A stretch of 28,594 bases of DNA from Candidatus Cibiobacter qucibialis (GCA_004000625.1 SAUS01000035.1:1-28594), one strand, 5' to 3'; counted from the stretch's first letter, positions 6,773 to 15,124 are shown. The notes: a model not told the origin generated them from the sequence alone. Numbers and translations: made by a program.

Positions 6773-8440
6773 ATGAAAAAGACACTTGCACTTGGTATGG
6801 CTGCTGCCATGACCGCAACCCTGCTCGCCGGATGCGGCGGGTCCTCTGGCTCTGCTGCTTCCTCTGCCGCTGCTTCTACAGCCGAAAGCACCGCTTCCTC
6901 TACTGCGGCTGCTTCCACTGCGGAGAGCACGGGCAGCTACACTGATTATTCTGCGGGCTTCCCGGAGAATGTCACCATCCAGATCCCGGTTTATGACCGC
7001 GGCTTTGAAAACTGGAACCCCACAGACAACTACTACACCCGCTGGATCCAGTCCGAGTTCGGCGATAAGTATAACGTTACCGTCAAATACGTTGCTATCG
7101 CCCGCTCCAATGAGGTGCAGGACTTTAACCAGATGATTGCCGCCGGCAACGCCCCCACCATTATCTTCCATTATGATATGCCTGCTGCTGTCAACTACTG
7201 GTCCGAAGGTGCTGAGCAGCCCATCGATCTGGATGAAGTTGCCTACTATGCCCCTACCTATTGGGATAACATGAAGGACACCATCGAGACCTACGGCAAG
7301 CTGGACGGTGAAAATGCTTTCATCTTCGCAGAGCGCGACCCCATCTACTACAACTGGGTCACGCTGATTCGTAAGGACTGGCTGGATCAGGTCGGGCTGG
7401 ATGTGCCCACCTCCAACGAGGAACTCAAGACCGCCATGCAGGCCTTCAAGGACGCGGGTCTTGGTGTTGAGAACGCTCCGCTGATCACCAAGAGCTTCAC
7501 CTACTTCTACAACTGGATCCCCGAGGGCACCAGCGATGACGAGCTGGCCCAGTACCTTGATTTGAACGTTGCACCGTTTACTTGGACCGCCACCAAGAAT
7601 TACCTGCAGGATATGAACGAGAAGTACAACGCAGGCATCGTTGATCCGGAGTTTTACCTGACCACCGATGACACGCTGGCCAAGGGCAAGTTTGTCTCCG
7701 GTCAGTGCGCTACGTACAGCTTCTATATGTCCAGCGGCACCGACGTGTTCAGCAGCCTGCTGGCCAACGACCCCAACGCCGAAGTAGCCGTTATGGGTTC
7801 TACCGCTTCCGGCACGGTTGCCGACGGCTTCACCGCACACTATTATGAGTATCCCAGCTACGGCATGATTATGGGCATCAACGCCAACGCCACCGCTGAG
7901 GAGCGCGCCGCCACATATATGTTCCTTGACTGGATGAGCCAGCCCGATAACCTGAAGTACCTCCAGTACGGCGAAGAGGGCAAGACCTATAACGTCGTGG
8001 ACGGCATCAATGTTTACAACACCGACTACACCGGTGACGACAAGCTGAGCAACAATAATAACAAGGACTACTGGTGCCTCGTTCAGGAGGTCCAGCACTA
8101 CGGCGGCGAGGCCGCTGACCTGCAGGCCAACAAGACAACCCTGGCTCCCGCCGGTTATGATTGGGTTGTCCAAGATGCTTACGACCTGCAAAAGAAGGGC
8201 GAGAGCGGCGGTATCATCACCCCGATCTTCTCCAAGGCAGTTCAAGCTACCACCGAATACAGCGCTGACCTGAACAGCCTGTGGCAGGAAGCCTATGTTG
8301 ACTGCGTTACCTGCAGCCCCGATGAGTTTGAGTCCAAGTATGAGGAGTACTGCCAGGAGTATCTGGATGCCGGTTATCAGGAAATCCTCGATGAAAAGGC
8401 AAGCCTGATTGCTGATGGCAATGTCCTGGTTGTCAAGTAA
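6773..8440 (+). CDS. Extracellular oligosaccharide-binding lipoprotein of the ABC transporter (LplA type)
   Basis: This 555-residue protein has a lipoprotein signal peptide (residues 1-20) with lipobox LAGC and lipidated Cys21. A low-complexity Ser/Ala/Thr-rich tether (about 22-56) follows, then a large substrate-binding domain of the SBP_bac_1/LplA group, rich in aromatic residues. It captures oligosaccharides outside the membrane and delivers them to the two permeases. The ribosome site AAGGAGG lies at 6760-6766. The 182-base gap to the second permease is unusual for such an operon; it contains a GC-rich segment and a small GCCG/CGGC stem near 6714-6728, and could hold an extra promoter or a processing site that raises expression. 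A strong terminator follows at 8474-8507. The RG-I oligosaccharide substrate is inferred from neighbours. Confidence 0.93.
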   Translation: MKKTLALGMAAAMTATLLAGCGGSSGSAASSAAASTAESTASSTAAASTAESTGSYTDYSAGFPENVTIQIPVYDRGFENWNPTDNYYTRWIQSEFGDKYNVTVKYVAIARSNEVQDFNQMIAAGNAPTIIFHYDMPAAVNYWSEGAEQPIDLDEVAYYAPTYWDNMKDTIETYGKLDGENAFIFAERDPIYYNWVTLIRKDWLDQVGLDVPTSNEELKTAMQAFKDAGLGVENAPLITKSFTYFYNWIPEGTSDDELAQYLDLNVAPFTWTATKNYLQDMNEKYNAGIVDPEFYLTTDDTLAKGKFVSGQCATYSFYMSSGTDVFSSLLANDPNAEVAVMGSTASGTVADGFTAHYYEYPSYGMIMGINANATAEERAATYMFLDWMSQPDNLKYLQYGEEGKTYNVVDGINVYNTDYTGDDKLSNNNNKDYWCLVQEVQHYGGEAADLQANKTTLAPAGYDWVVQDAYDLQKKGESGGIITPIFSKAVQATTEYSADLNSLWQEAYVDCVTCSPDEFESKYEEYCQEYLDAGYQEILDEKASLIADGNVLVVK

Positions 8441-8473
8441 GAAAATTTAAAATCGCGTATACATCATGCGCTG

Positions 8474-8507
8474 TTGGGGCCGCTGCCGGGCAGCGGCCCC
8501 AATTTTT
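8474..8507 (+). terminator. Intrinsic terminator of the transporter operon
   Basis: TTGGGGCCGCTG (8474-8485) and CAGCGGCCCCAA (8491-8502) form a perfect 12-bp GC-rich stem with a five-base loop, followed by TTTTT. Confidence 0.92.
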
Positions 8508-8519
8508 ATGCAAAACAAC

Positions 8520-8556
8520 CGTTGCAAGGGACGGTGCCTGCACCGACCCGTCAACG
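8520..8556. repeat. Nested inverted repeat upstream of the esterase gene
   Basis: CGTTG (8520-8524), GGG (8528-8530) and GGTGC (8533-8537) are mirrored by GCACC (8540-8544), CCC (8547-8549) and CAACG (8552-8556). The two-base centre is too tight for an ideal RNA hairpin, so an operator is as likely as an RNA structure. It lies between the transporter terminator and the esterase start, where the promoter of the esterase-GH112 pair should be. Confidence 0.5.
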
Positions 8557-8607
8557 CCCACGGAAAGTATATGCCATTTGTTGAATGTACAAAGGAGTGT
8601 ACATAAG

Positions 8608-10281
8608 ATGCAGTTTACATGGAACATCGCGCAAGGCGTATCTTCCTACAACAAACAAACGGGTTTCGGTTTTGTAATCGGTGCGGTGTATAACGCCAAT
8701 GCGGCGCTGCGCATTCCGGAAACGAACAGCAGCTTTTTGCCGCAGTGGTGGTACGCGGGTACCGCAATTTGTGATGTGACCTGCACGGAATACGGCGTGC
8801 AGGCAACTGCCACCGATGCAGTACGGGCAGAGGACCTGGAATGCCGCAGCCTGCCGGTGTGGTTCCGGGTAGATGTTCCTGCAGAGGGTGTTTACCGTAC
8901 CAAAATTACCGTGACCGGTACAGATGGAGGGGAAGTGCTGGTATTCATCGGCCGCCGCCGTCTTGTCTGGCGCGGTACACTGGCAGCAGGGGAGAACAAA
9001 ACCATAACAGCGTATTGCGATGTGTTTCCCATCGTGCCGCGCGGGCAGGTAGATGCCGTGCCAAGTACCGCTGTGAACGTGACGGTTGTGGGGGGCGCAC
9101 TGGCGGCGGCAGCGGTGGCCGAAGCCCCGGATGTCCGCCGCATCTGGGTGTGCGGTGATTCAACTGTGACCGATCAGACGGCAAATCTGCCCTATGCACT
9201 GGGCACAAGCTATTGCGGCTGGGGGCAGATGCTGCCCGCTTATCTGCCGGATGTCTGCATCACCAACCACGCCCACAGCGGCCTGACCACCGAGAGCTTT
9301 ACGAGCGAAGGACACTGGGATATTGTCAAACCGCGGCTGCGGGCAGGGGATATCTGCCTCTACCAGTTTGGCCACAATGACCAGAAATTAGCACATTTAC
9401 AGGCATACGGCGGCTATACCGACCGCCTGCGTACCTATATAAAAGAAGCCCGCACAGCCGGAGCTGTGCCGGTGCTGGTCACACCGCTGGCGCGCAACAG
9501 CTGGAAAGATGCCGCACACTATAACGACTTTTTGGCAGATTTTGCTGATGCAGTGCTGACTTTGGGCAAAGCTGAAAATGTGATGGTTCTTGACCTGCAC
9601 ACCTGGGCCATGGCGCTGATGCAGCAGGATGGGCTGGAAACGGCTAAGCGGTGGTTTTACCCAGGCGACTATACCCACACCAATGATTTTGGTGCTTATA
9701 AAATGGCGGGTTTTGTGGCCCATGCCCTGGGCGATGCGCTGGGGCTGATGGTGACGGATGCCCCGGAGTGGACGCCGACACCGCCGTTTGTACCGCTGGA
9801 AGCTCCTGCAGACTGCGCGATTCCTGCGCCGGAAGGCGATCCCTTTGCCGATTACGATGCCACCCGCCCCAACGATACGCTGACTCGTGCCGAAGCGCTG
9901 GAACTGGCAATCAAGGCGCTTAAACTGTTTCCCATCAATGTGTACAATGACCTGTACAGCGATATTGTCGGGCATGAAACGTATGCCGGAACCATACAGT
10001 GCGCCGCGCAGAATGACTTGATCCCACCGGAATGGGTTGCGGATGGCAGCCTTTACCCGAATCAGACAGTAACAGCGGCTGACTTTTTGGCTGTGCTGAT
10101 TCCCGGTGCTGCAGGCCGCCGCCCGCTGGCGGATGCCGTGCCTGTGCCGGATTCTGTGCCCGTTTACGCAAAGCGGGCAGTGGGCCAGGCTGTGGCGGAA
10201 GGCCTGATTGCCCCCGAAGCCCTGACAAAACCGCTGAACCGCAGTAACGCTGCAGAAATCTGCCGCCGCCTGCATATTTGA
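8608..10281 (+). CDS. SGNH-family rhamnogalacturonan acetylesterase-like protein with C-terminal SLH-like repeats
   Basis: The 557-residue protein has three parts. Residues 1-175 look like a beta-sandwich accessory domain. Residues about 178-385 are an SGNH hydrolase of the rhamnogalacturonan acetylesterase (CE12) type: GDST at 183-186 with nucleophile Ser185, block II around Ser224-Gly225, GHND at 255-258 and the catalytic pair Asp354/His357 in GDYTHTND. Residues about 423-557 resemble S-layer homology repeats: LTRAEALEL, then YSDIVGHETYAGTI with LYPNQTVTAADFLAVL, then a second unit ending in NRSNAAEICRRL. It would remove acetyl groups from galacturonate in RG-I. It lacks a signal peptide, which is odd for a protein with SLH-like repeats. 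I chose ATG 8608 because AAAGGAG is at 8591-8597; the in-frame start at 8578 has no site. GH112 follows after 18 bases. Confidence 0.85.
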   Translation: MQFTWNIAQGVSSYNKQTGFGFVIGAVYNANAALRIPETNSSFLPQWWYAGTAICDVTCTEYGVQATATDAVRAEDLECRSLPVWFRVDVPAEGVYRTKITVTGTDGGEVLVFIGRRRLVWRGTLAAGENKTITAYCDVFPIVPRGQVDAVPSTAVNVTVVGGALAAAAVAEAPDVRRIWVCGDSTVTDQTANLPYALGTSYCGWGQMLPAYLPDVCITNHAHSGLTTESFTSEGHWDIVKPRLRAGDICLYQFGHNDQKLAHLQAYGGYTDRLRTYIKEARTAGAVPVLVTPLARNSWKDAAHYNDFLADFADAVLTLGKAENVMVLDLHTWAMALMQQDGLETAKRWFYPGDYTHTNDFGAYKMAGFVAHALGDALGLMVTDAPEWTPTPPFVPLEAPADCAIPAPEGDPFADYDATRPNDTLTRAEALELAIKALKLFPINVYNDLYSDIVGHETYAGTIQCAAQNDLIPPEWVADGSLYPNQTVTAADFLAVLIPGAAGRRPLADAVPVPDSVPVYAKRAVGQAVAEGLIAPEALTKPLNRSNAAEICRRLHI

Positions 10282-10299
10282 ATAAAGGAGTGACTGGAG

Positions 10300-12456
10300 A
10301 TGAAATTTGAACATACAAGCGGCGGATTTACGCTGCCGGGTGAATCTGGGCAGGAAAAACTTACGCTGGAACTGGCAAAAAAATGGGGCGCGGATGTGAT
10401 CCGCGATAGTGATGGCACCCAGCTTTCCGATGAAATTCTCGACGCCGGGTACGATATTTACTCCACCATCTGCATCATCCGTGACCACAATGCCTGGGCA
10501 AAGGAACACCCGGAATGTTTACAGCAGTCCTTTTTGAACACAGAGCCGGTCATTGCTGCCGAAGAGCCGCTGACCGTTAAGCCGATGGCGGGGTTCTTTG
10601 ATGAGCAGTTCAAGATCAATGACCGCCCCGAAGCCCTGCGTTACTGGCAGGTTTGGGACCGCACGGCCAACAAGCTGCTGCCTGCGAACACATGGCAGTG
10701 GGATGCTGCCGCAGGTACAGTGACTGTGGCAAGTCCAGTGCCGTTCCATGCTTACACGGTCAGCTTTTTGGCATGGCGCACCTGGGAAGAGATCAACATG
10801 TACAACCATGTTACCAACAGCTGGACCAGTGAGCACCTGCTGCCTGTTGATCCGCGCACCAAGGAAGCTCAGGACTTTTTGTACGACTGGCTGAAAAATT
10901 GGTGCGAGACCCACCCCCAGACTAACGTGGTGCGGTTTACCAGTATGTTCTATAACTTCGTCTGGATCTGGGGCAGCGATAAGCGCAACCAGAATCTGTT
11001 TACGGACTGGGGCAGCTATGACTTTACCGTATCGGAAAAGGCGCTGGATGATTTTGCGGCCCAGTATGGGTATACCCTGACGGCAGAGGACTTTATCAAC
11101 AAGGGCAGCCTGCAGGTGACCCACATGCCGCCGACGGCTCACAAGCGGGATTACATGGAGTTTACCCAGCAGTTTGTGGCCGGGTACGGCAAAAAACTGG
11201 TGGATTTGGTCCACAGTTACGGCAAGCGTGCCTATGTATTTTATGACGATAGCTGGGTGGGCGTTGAACCTTACGGCCCGCACTTTAAGGAATTCGGCTT
11301 TGACGGCGTCATCAAGTGCGTGTTTTCTGGTTATGAAGCCCGGATGTGCGCGGGCGTTGATACGCCGGTGCATGAGCTGCGGTTCCATCCGTACCTGTTC
11401 CCGGTGGGCCTGGGCGGTGCACCGACCTTTGCACCGGGCGGCAACCCTACCCGCGATGCAGCTGAGTATTGGAACCATGTCCGCCGCGCCCTGCTGCGGG
11501 CCAAGATCGACCGCATCGGCCTGGGCGGCTACCTGCACCTTTTGAATGACTTCCCGGATTTTGTGGAGTATATCGCGGATATTTCTGACGAGTTCCGCGC
11601 TATTAAGGAGTTGCATACCCATGGTGCCGCGGCGACCCTGCCGTTGACGGTGGCGGTTCTGCACAGTTGGGGCAGCCTGCGCCCCTGGACGCTGTCCGGC
11701 CATTTCCATGAGACTTATATGCACACCCTTATCCACATCAACGAAGCGCTGGCAGGGCTTCCGGTGAACGTGAAATTCATCAACTTTGACGATGTGAAGA
11801 ACGGCGTGCCTGACGATGTAGATGTTATCATCAACGCAGGCCGCGCGGGCAGCGCATGGAGCGGCGGCGAAGCTTGGCAGGATGAAACCCTGGTTGCCGC
11901 GCTGAACAAGTGGGTATACAACGGCGGCGTGCTGCTGGGGGTAGAGGAACCGTCCGCAGTAAGCGGTTACGGCGATACCTTCCGCATGGCACGCATCCTG
12001 GGCGTGGACGAGGATACCGGTGCCCGTGTCTGCCATGGCCGCTGGCCGGTGCAGGCGGAACCGGTGGATGGATTGATCCCGGACGGTGCAACGCTGAAAA
12101 CCCACGACCACCTGTACATGACCGACGGCGGTACCCGTGTGCTGGCTGAGGTGGACGGCACCCCCGCTATTGCTGCCCATGCGTTCGGCAAGGGCCGCGG
12201 TGTGTACATGGCCGGGTTTGAATACAGCCCTGTCAACGCCCGCATGCTGTTGAACCTGCTGCTGTGGGCCAAGGGGCTGCCGCTGAACAGCGATTGGCTG
12301 ACCACGGACCCCGAAACCGAGGCCGCATGGTTCCCCGCCGACAAAACTCTGGTTGTCATCAATAACAGCACGCAGAAGAAATCTACAGTGGTCAAGACCC
12401 CCGATGGCGATATTGCCGTTGAGCTGGATGGGCTGGAAACCAAAATTTTGCCCTAA
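10300..12456 (+). CDS. GH112 beta-galactoside phosphorylase, probable D-galactosyl-1,4-L-rhamnose phosphorylase
   Basis: This 718-residue cytoplasmic enzyme belongs to GH112, which cleaves galactosyl-beta-1,3-N-acetylhexosamine or galactosyl-beta-1,4-L-rhamnose with phosphate to give alpha-galactose 1-phosphate. The start GGFTLPGESGQEKLTLELAKK and the segment KWGADVIRDSDGTQLSDE match the family N-terminus. The catalytic acid is probably Asp317 in YDDSWVGVEPYG. Domains run as a TIM barrel (about 1-430), a glutamine-amidotransferase-like domain (about 440-650) and a C-terminal beta domain. The length is close to the 751 residues of the bifidobacterial enzyme. The ribosome site AAAGGAG is at 10284-10290. 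It shares a transcript with the RG acetylesterase, and rhaM, GH28 and an importer are nearby. No N-acetylhexosamine kinase gene is in the window. I therefore favour galactosyl-rhamnose as substrate, which is an inference. Confidence 0.9.
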   Translation: MKFEHTSGGFTLPGESGQEKLTLELAKKWGADVIRDSDGTQLSDEILDAGYDIYSTICIIRDHNAWAKEHPECLQQSFLNTEPVIAAEEPLTVKPMAGFFDEQFKINDRPEALRYWQVWDRTANKLLPANTWQWDAAAGTVTVASPVPFHAYTVSFLAWRTWEEINMYNHVTNSWTSEHLLPVDPRTKEAQDFLYDWLKNWCETHPQTNVVRFTSMFYNFVWIWGSDKRNQNLFTDWGSYDFTVSEKALDDFAAQYGYTLTAEDFINKGSLQVTHMPPTAHKRDYMEFTQQFVAGYGKKLVDLVHSYGKRAYVFYDDSWVGVEPYGPHFKEFGFDGVIKCVFSGYEARMCAGVDTPVHELRFHPYLFPVGLGGAPTFAPGGNPTRDAAEYWNHVRRALLRAKIDRIGLGGYLHLLNDFPDFVEYIADISDEFRAIKELHTHGAAATLPLTVAVLHSWGSLRPWTLSGHFHETYMHTLIHINEALAGLPVNVKFINFDDVKNGVPDDVDVIINAGRAGSAWSGGEAWQDETLVAALNKWVYNGGVLLGVEEPSAVSGYGDTFRMARILGVDEDTGARVCHGRWPVQAEPVDGLIPDGATLKTHDHLYMTDGGTRVLAEVDGTPAIAAHAFGKGRGVYMAGFEYSPVNARMLLNLLLWAKGLPLNSDWLTTDPETEAAWFPADKTLVVINNSTQKKSTVVKTPDGDIAVELDGLETKILP

Positions 12457-12465
12457 AACTAAAAA

Positions 12466-12507
12466 CATAACGTCCGGTGCACATTTTGATCAGCACCGGA
12501 CGTTATG
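12466..12507. repeat. Perfect 15-bp hairpin after GH112, with its T run on the minus strand
   Basis: CATAACGTCCGGTGC (12466-12480) pairs with GCACCGGACGTTATG (12493-12507) across a 12-base loop. On the plus strand no T run follows, so it is not a standard terminator for GH112. The AAAAA just before it (12461-12465) becomes a T run on the minus strand, so it would stop antisense transcription instead. Confidence 0.75.
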
Positions 12508-12635
12508 CCAACGGAAACCCCACGGTTCCTTATGCCAGTGGGATGTGCTGCGGCCAATACACTGAAATCGGCCCTTCATTCCCTGTGCCGCTTGCGGGGA
12601 AATGCACTGCCCTATGGAGGGGCTATGGTAAATTT

Positions 12636-14000
12636 ATGAGCATTCGTGGACAGGTTCTGCGTTCCAACGTTGATATGACACAAGGGCGGCCCTTGAATGT
12701 CATCTTCTCTTTCGCACTGCCGCTGCTGATGGGGAACCTTTTCAACCAGCTGTACAATGTGGTGGATACCGCTATCGTGGGACGGGCACTTGGTGCAGAC
12801 GCGCTGGCGGCAGTGGGCAGTACAGGCAATATCAATGCCTGCCTGTTTCTGCTGCTGGCTGGGCTTGCAACAGGTGTCAGCGTTATTGTGTCACAATACT
12901 GGGGTGCTGAACGGTATGATGAACTGCGCCGCCTGTTGGGAACATTTTTGACGCTGCTTTTAGCGGCATCCGTTGTAATGTCACTGCTGGGGGTGCTGCT
13001 GGCTGAGCCAATGCTGCGCCTGCTGCAAGTTCCGGAAAATCTGCTGGATGCCGGTGTGACTTACCTGCGTATTACAGCAGGGCTTTTGCTGGGCAATGCC
13101 CTGTATAACGCCGCGGGCGCTGTGCTGCGCAGCACTGGGGATTCCCGCACGCCGTTGGCCGCTATGGTGGTTTCCAGCCTTTGCAACATTGTGTTGGACC
13201 TGTGGTTTATCTTGGGGCTGCACATGGGGGTAGCCGGGGCAGCATTGGCAACGGTAGCGGCACAGTTCCTTTCTGCAGGGGTCTGCCTTTGCGAACTATG
13301 GCGGCAGAAACAGCCCTTTGCCTTTGCCTCGGTACGGCTCTGTTTTAACAAAGTGGATGCCGCCCTGATTTTGCGTTTTGGCCTGCCTACGGCGCTGCAA
13401 AGCTGCATGATAACCCTTGGCGGTATGACCGTGCAGGGAATTGTAAACAGTTTTGGCAGTGTGACCATGGCGGCTTACACCGCTGTGCAGCGGATCGATT
13501 CGCTGACGATTCAGGTTGTGGTATCGGTAAGCAATGCACTGGCCATTTACACGGGGCAGAATATGGGAAAACACGATATAGACCGCGTGTGCCAGGGCCT
13601 GCGTGATTCGCTGAAAGCGCTTTGCGTGATCTGCCTGGTGTTGGCCGTCGCGGTGTTTGCATCGCGCCGACTGCTGCTGTCGATTTTCCTTGACCCAGCC
13701 ACCGATGCTGCCAGCATTGCACAAGGGGCGGATTTTCTCAGTGTAATGGGGTTTGCCTATATTATTGCCGCGGTAATGAACAGTTATCTGAACGTGCTAC
13801 GCGGTGCAGGGGATGTAAATGTCAGCCTGGTTGCAGGCCTGTTTGAGATGGGGGCCCGGCTGGCGTTTGCCTCTTTGCTGGCGCCGCACCTGGGTGTGTG
13901 GGGCATCTGGCTTGCCACCCCGTTAAGCTGGGCTTCCGGCTGTATCATCCCGGTGGTGCGGTATTACAGCAAAGAATGGATGAAGCGAACGCTGATCTGA
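12636..14000 (+). CDS. MATE-family efflux transporter
   Basis: The 454-residue protein has twelve predicted membrane segments and the typical MATE opening: DMTQG before a hydrophobic helix, then LMGNLFNQLYNVVDTAIVGR and ALAAVGSTGN. The second half repeats the pattern (IVNSFGSVTMAAYTAVQRID). MATE proteins export drugs or metabolites in exchange for Na+ or H+. The start is uncertain: ATG 12636 gives the family length, with GGAGGGG at 12616-12622, although a 13-base spacing is long. The reading frame is open upstream to 12477, but that part overlaps the 12466-12507 hairpin and has no membrane-protein character. No clear promoter was seen, so it may be read from the GH112 transcript. A link to pectin use is not evident. 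Confidence 0.88.
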   Translation: MSIRGQVLRSNVDMTQGRPLNVIFSFALPLLMGNLFNQLYNVVDTAIVGRALGADALAAVGSTGNINACLFLLLAGLATGVSVIVSQYWGAERYDELRRLLGTFLTLLLAASVVMSLLGVLLAEPMLRLLQVPENLLDAGVTYLRITAGLLLGNALYNAAGAVLRSTGDSRTPLAAMVVSSLCNIVLDLWFILGLHMGVAGAALATVAAQFLSAGVCLCELWRQKQPFAFASVRLCFNKVDAALILRFGLPTALQSCMITLGGMTVQGIVNSFGSVTMAAYTAVQRIDSLTIQVVVSVSNALAIYTGQNMGKHDIDRVCQGLRDSLKALCVICLVLAVAVFASRRLLLSIFLDPATDAASIAQGADFLSVMGFAYIIAAVMNSYLNVLRGAGDVNVSLVAGLFEMGARLAFASLLAPHLGVWGIWLATPLSWASGCIIPVVRYYSKEWMKRTLI

Positions 14001-14018
14001 ACCGGTGAGAAATAAAAG

Positions 14019-14072
14019 AAAGCACGGCTCTGCGATAGAAAAATCATCATGAGACCGTGCTTTGTCTTGTGC
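14019..14072. terminator. Bidirectional terminator between convergent MATE and AraC genes
   Basis: AAAGCACGG (14019-14027) pairs with CCGTGCTTT (14055-14063), extended by a bulged TCT/AGA. T-rich sequence follows on the plus strand and TTTCTTTTATTT on the minus strand. The AraC stop codon lies just beyond. Confidence 0.75.
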
Positions 14073-14948
14073 TTATGAATTTTGGGCAAAAGGCTTCAGT
14101 GCGCTTTTGCGGTATTGCTGCGGGCTTTGGCCTGTCATGGAAGAAAAGCGGGTGGAAAAATTGCTTTCATCCTCAAAGCCAACCTGGCGGGCAACCTCGC
14201 CGACAGGGAAATCTGTCAGAACCAGCAGTTCTTTTGCGCGGGTAATACGGGTGGATAACAAAAAATTGTACGGTGTTGTGCCCATATATTGCCGGAAAAG
14301 CCGCAAAAACCAGCTTTTGCTGACAGGGATCTGCGCCAGCAGCATATCCAGATTGATGGGCTCCGCATAATGTGCACGGATATAATCTGCAATCTGCTTG
14401 ATCATGGTCCGGTTGGAACGGCTTTCGTCCCCGGAAAGCTGCTGGTGGGCAAGCAGTGCCAGCATTTTGTGCAGTGTCAACCCAATTTCGATCTGGGCGG
14501 TGGTGGTTTCCTTTTTCCACTCGGCAAACAGTGTTTCAAACAAAGGCTGCATCTCCATGCGGCTGACATGCGCAGCGGTAAGCCGCCCCTGCGACTGTAC
14601 GGAATCGGCTAACGTTTTAACCCCAACACCGTCAAGGTGTACCCAGTAGTGCTCCCATACATCATAGCCGGGGGCCGTGCAGTAACTTTGCGGTGTGCGG
14701 CAGTTCATCAGCAGTGCGGCACCTTGCGGCAGCTCAATGTGCTGTTCGTTCTGCTCAATCAAGCCAGCCCCGGCCAGGGTATAAAAAAGGATGTAACTTT
14801 CCTTGTCTGTACGGGCTGTGGCAAAGTGGGAACGCCCATAAAACAGTCCGGCTTCCGTTGCATAAAACGGCTGTGCCAACACGGCGTTATTTGGCGTTGC
14901 ACGCAGCCACACACTGCGCTCTTCCACGTCCATATTATAGGTCAACAT
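14073..14948 (-). CDS. AraC-family transcriptional regulator, divergent from rhaM
   Basis: This 291-residue regulator has an N-terminal cupin sensor domain (about residues 35-110; the segment WEHYWVHLDG is typical of sugar-responsive members) and a C-terminal AraC DNA-binding domain (about 185-285) with NLDMLLAQIPVSKSWFLRLF and VGFEDESNFSTRF as the two helix-turn-helix units. The ribosome site GAGGTGAT lies on the minus strand at 14954-14961. It diverges from L-rhamnose mutarotase across 205 bases, so it is the best candidate for a rhamnose- or pectin-responsive regulator of this island. The 12-mer TTTGTGATAATT just upstream of it also stands in front of the GH28 promoter, which could mean shared control and autoregulation. 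Confidence 0.9.
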   Translation of the reverse strand: MLTYNMDVEERSVWLRATPNNAVLAQPFYATEAGLFYGRSHFATARTDKESYILFYTLAGAGLIEQNEQHIELPQGAALLMNCRTPQSYCTAPGYDVWEHYWVHLDGVGVKTLADSVQSQGRLTAAHVSRMEMQPLFETLFAEWKKETTTAQIEIGLTLHKMLALLAHQQLSGDESRSNRTMIKQIADYIRAHYAEPINLDMLLAQIPVSKSWFLRLFRQYMGTTPYNFLLSTRITRAKELLVLTDFPVGEVARQVGFEDESNFSTRFSSMTGQSPQQYRKSALKPFAQNS

Positions 14949-14966
14949 AAGGGATCACCTCAGTAG

Positions 14967-14978
14967 AATTATCACAAA
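14967..14978 (-). promoter_or_regulatory. 12-mer TTTGTGATAATT upstream of AraC, same as at 836-847
   Basis: The minus strand reads TTTGTGATAATT here, 19-30 bases before the AraC ATG. An identical copy precedes the GH28 promoter. It could be an operator, or an extended -10 element (TGTGATAAT). Confidence 0.35.
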
Positions 14979-15071
14979 ATAAACAGTGCTTTGTGGTATG
15001 AAATAGATCAGAAAAAAGCAATATAATGTAAATGAAAAGAATAGTAACACTACAGTAATTTTACCAAAAAT

Positions 15072-15097
15072 AAGGTGCGGATGCAACCTTGTTTTTT
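15072..15097 (+). terminator. Terminator-like hairpin in front of rhaM
   Basis: AAGGTGC (15072-15078) pairs with GCAACCTT (15083-15090, one bulged A) around GGAT, and is followed by G and six T residues. A possible promoter, ATGAAA (14998-15003), 18 bases, TATAAT (15022-15027), lies upstream. A short transcript or attenuated leader is possible. Confidence 0.4.
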
Positions 15098-15124
15098 GAC
15101 TTTGGTTTTAACGTAATACAAAAT
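15096..15124 (+). promoter_or_regulatory. Promoter of rhaM
   Basis: TTGACT (15096-15101) and CAAAAT (15119-15124) are spaced by 17 bases, about 30 bases ahead of the rhaM start. The -35 box is nearly perfect, the -10 box moderate. Confidence 0.5.

Noticed and set aside
6755..8245. 496-codon minus-strand open frame across the binding-protein gene
   Set aside because: It is antisense to a certain lipoprotein gene; the Val/Gly-rich product has no family features.
10300..12456. Reading GH112 as lacto-N-biose phosphorylase for host glycans
   Set aside because: Not excluded by the sequence, but no N-acetylhexosamine kinase or GNB/LNB transporter is present while RG-I and rhamnose genes are; retained as the alternative.
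10519..12468. 649-codon minus-strand open frame across GH112
   Set aside because: Shadow of a strongly supported GH112 gene.
12477..12635. 53-residue N-terminal extension of the MATE protein
   Set aside because: It overlaps half of the 15-bp hairpin, is not hydrophobic and has no ribosome site; the ATG at 12636 gives normal family length.
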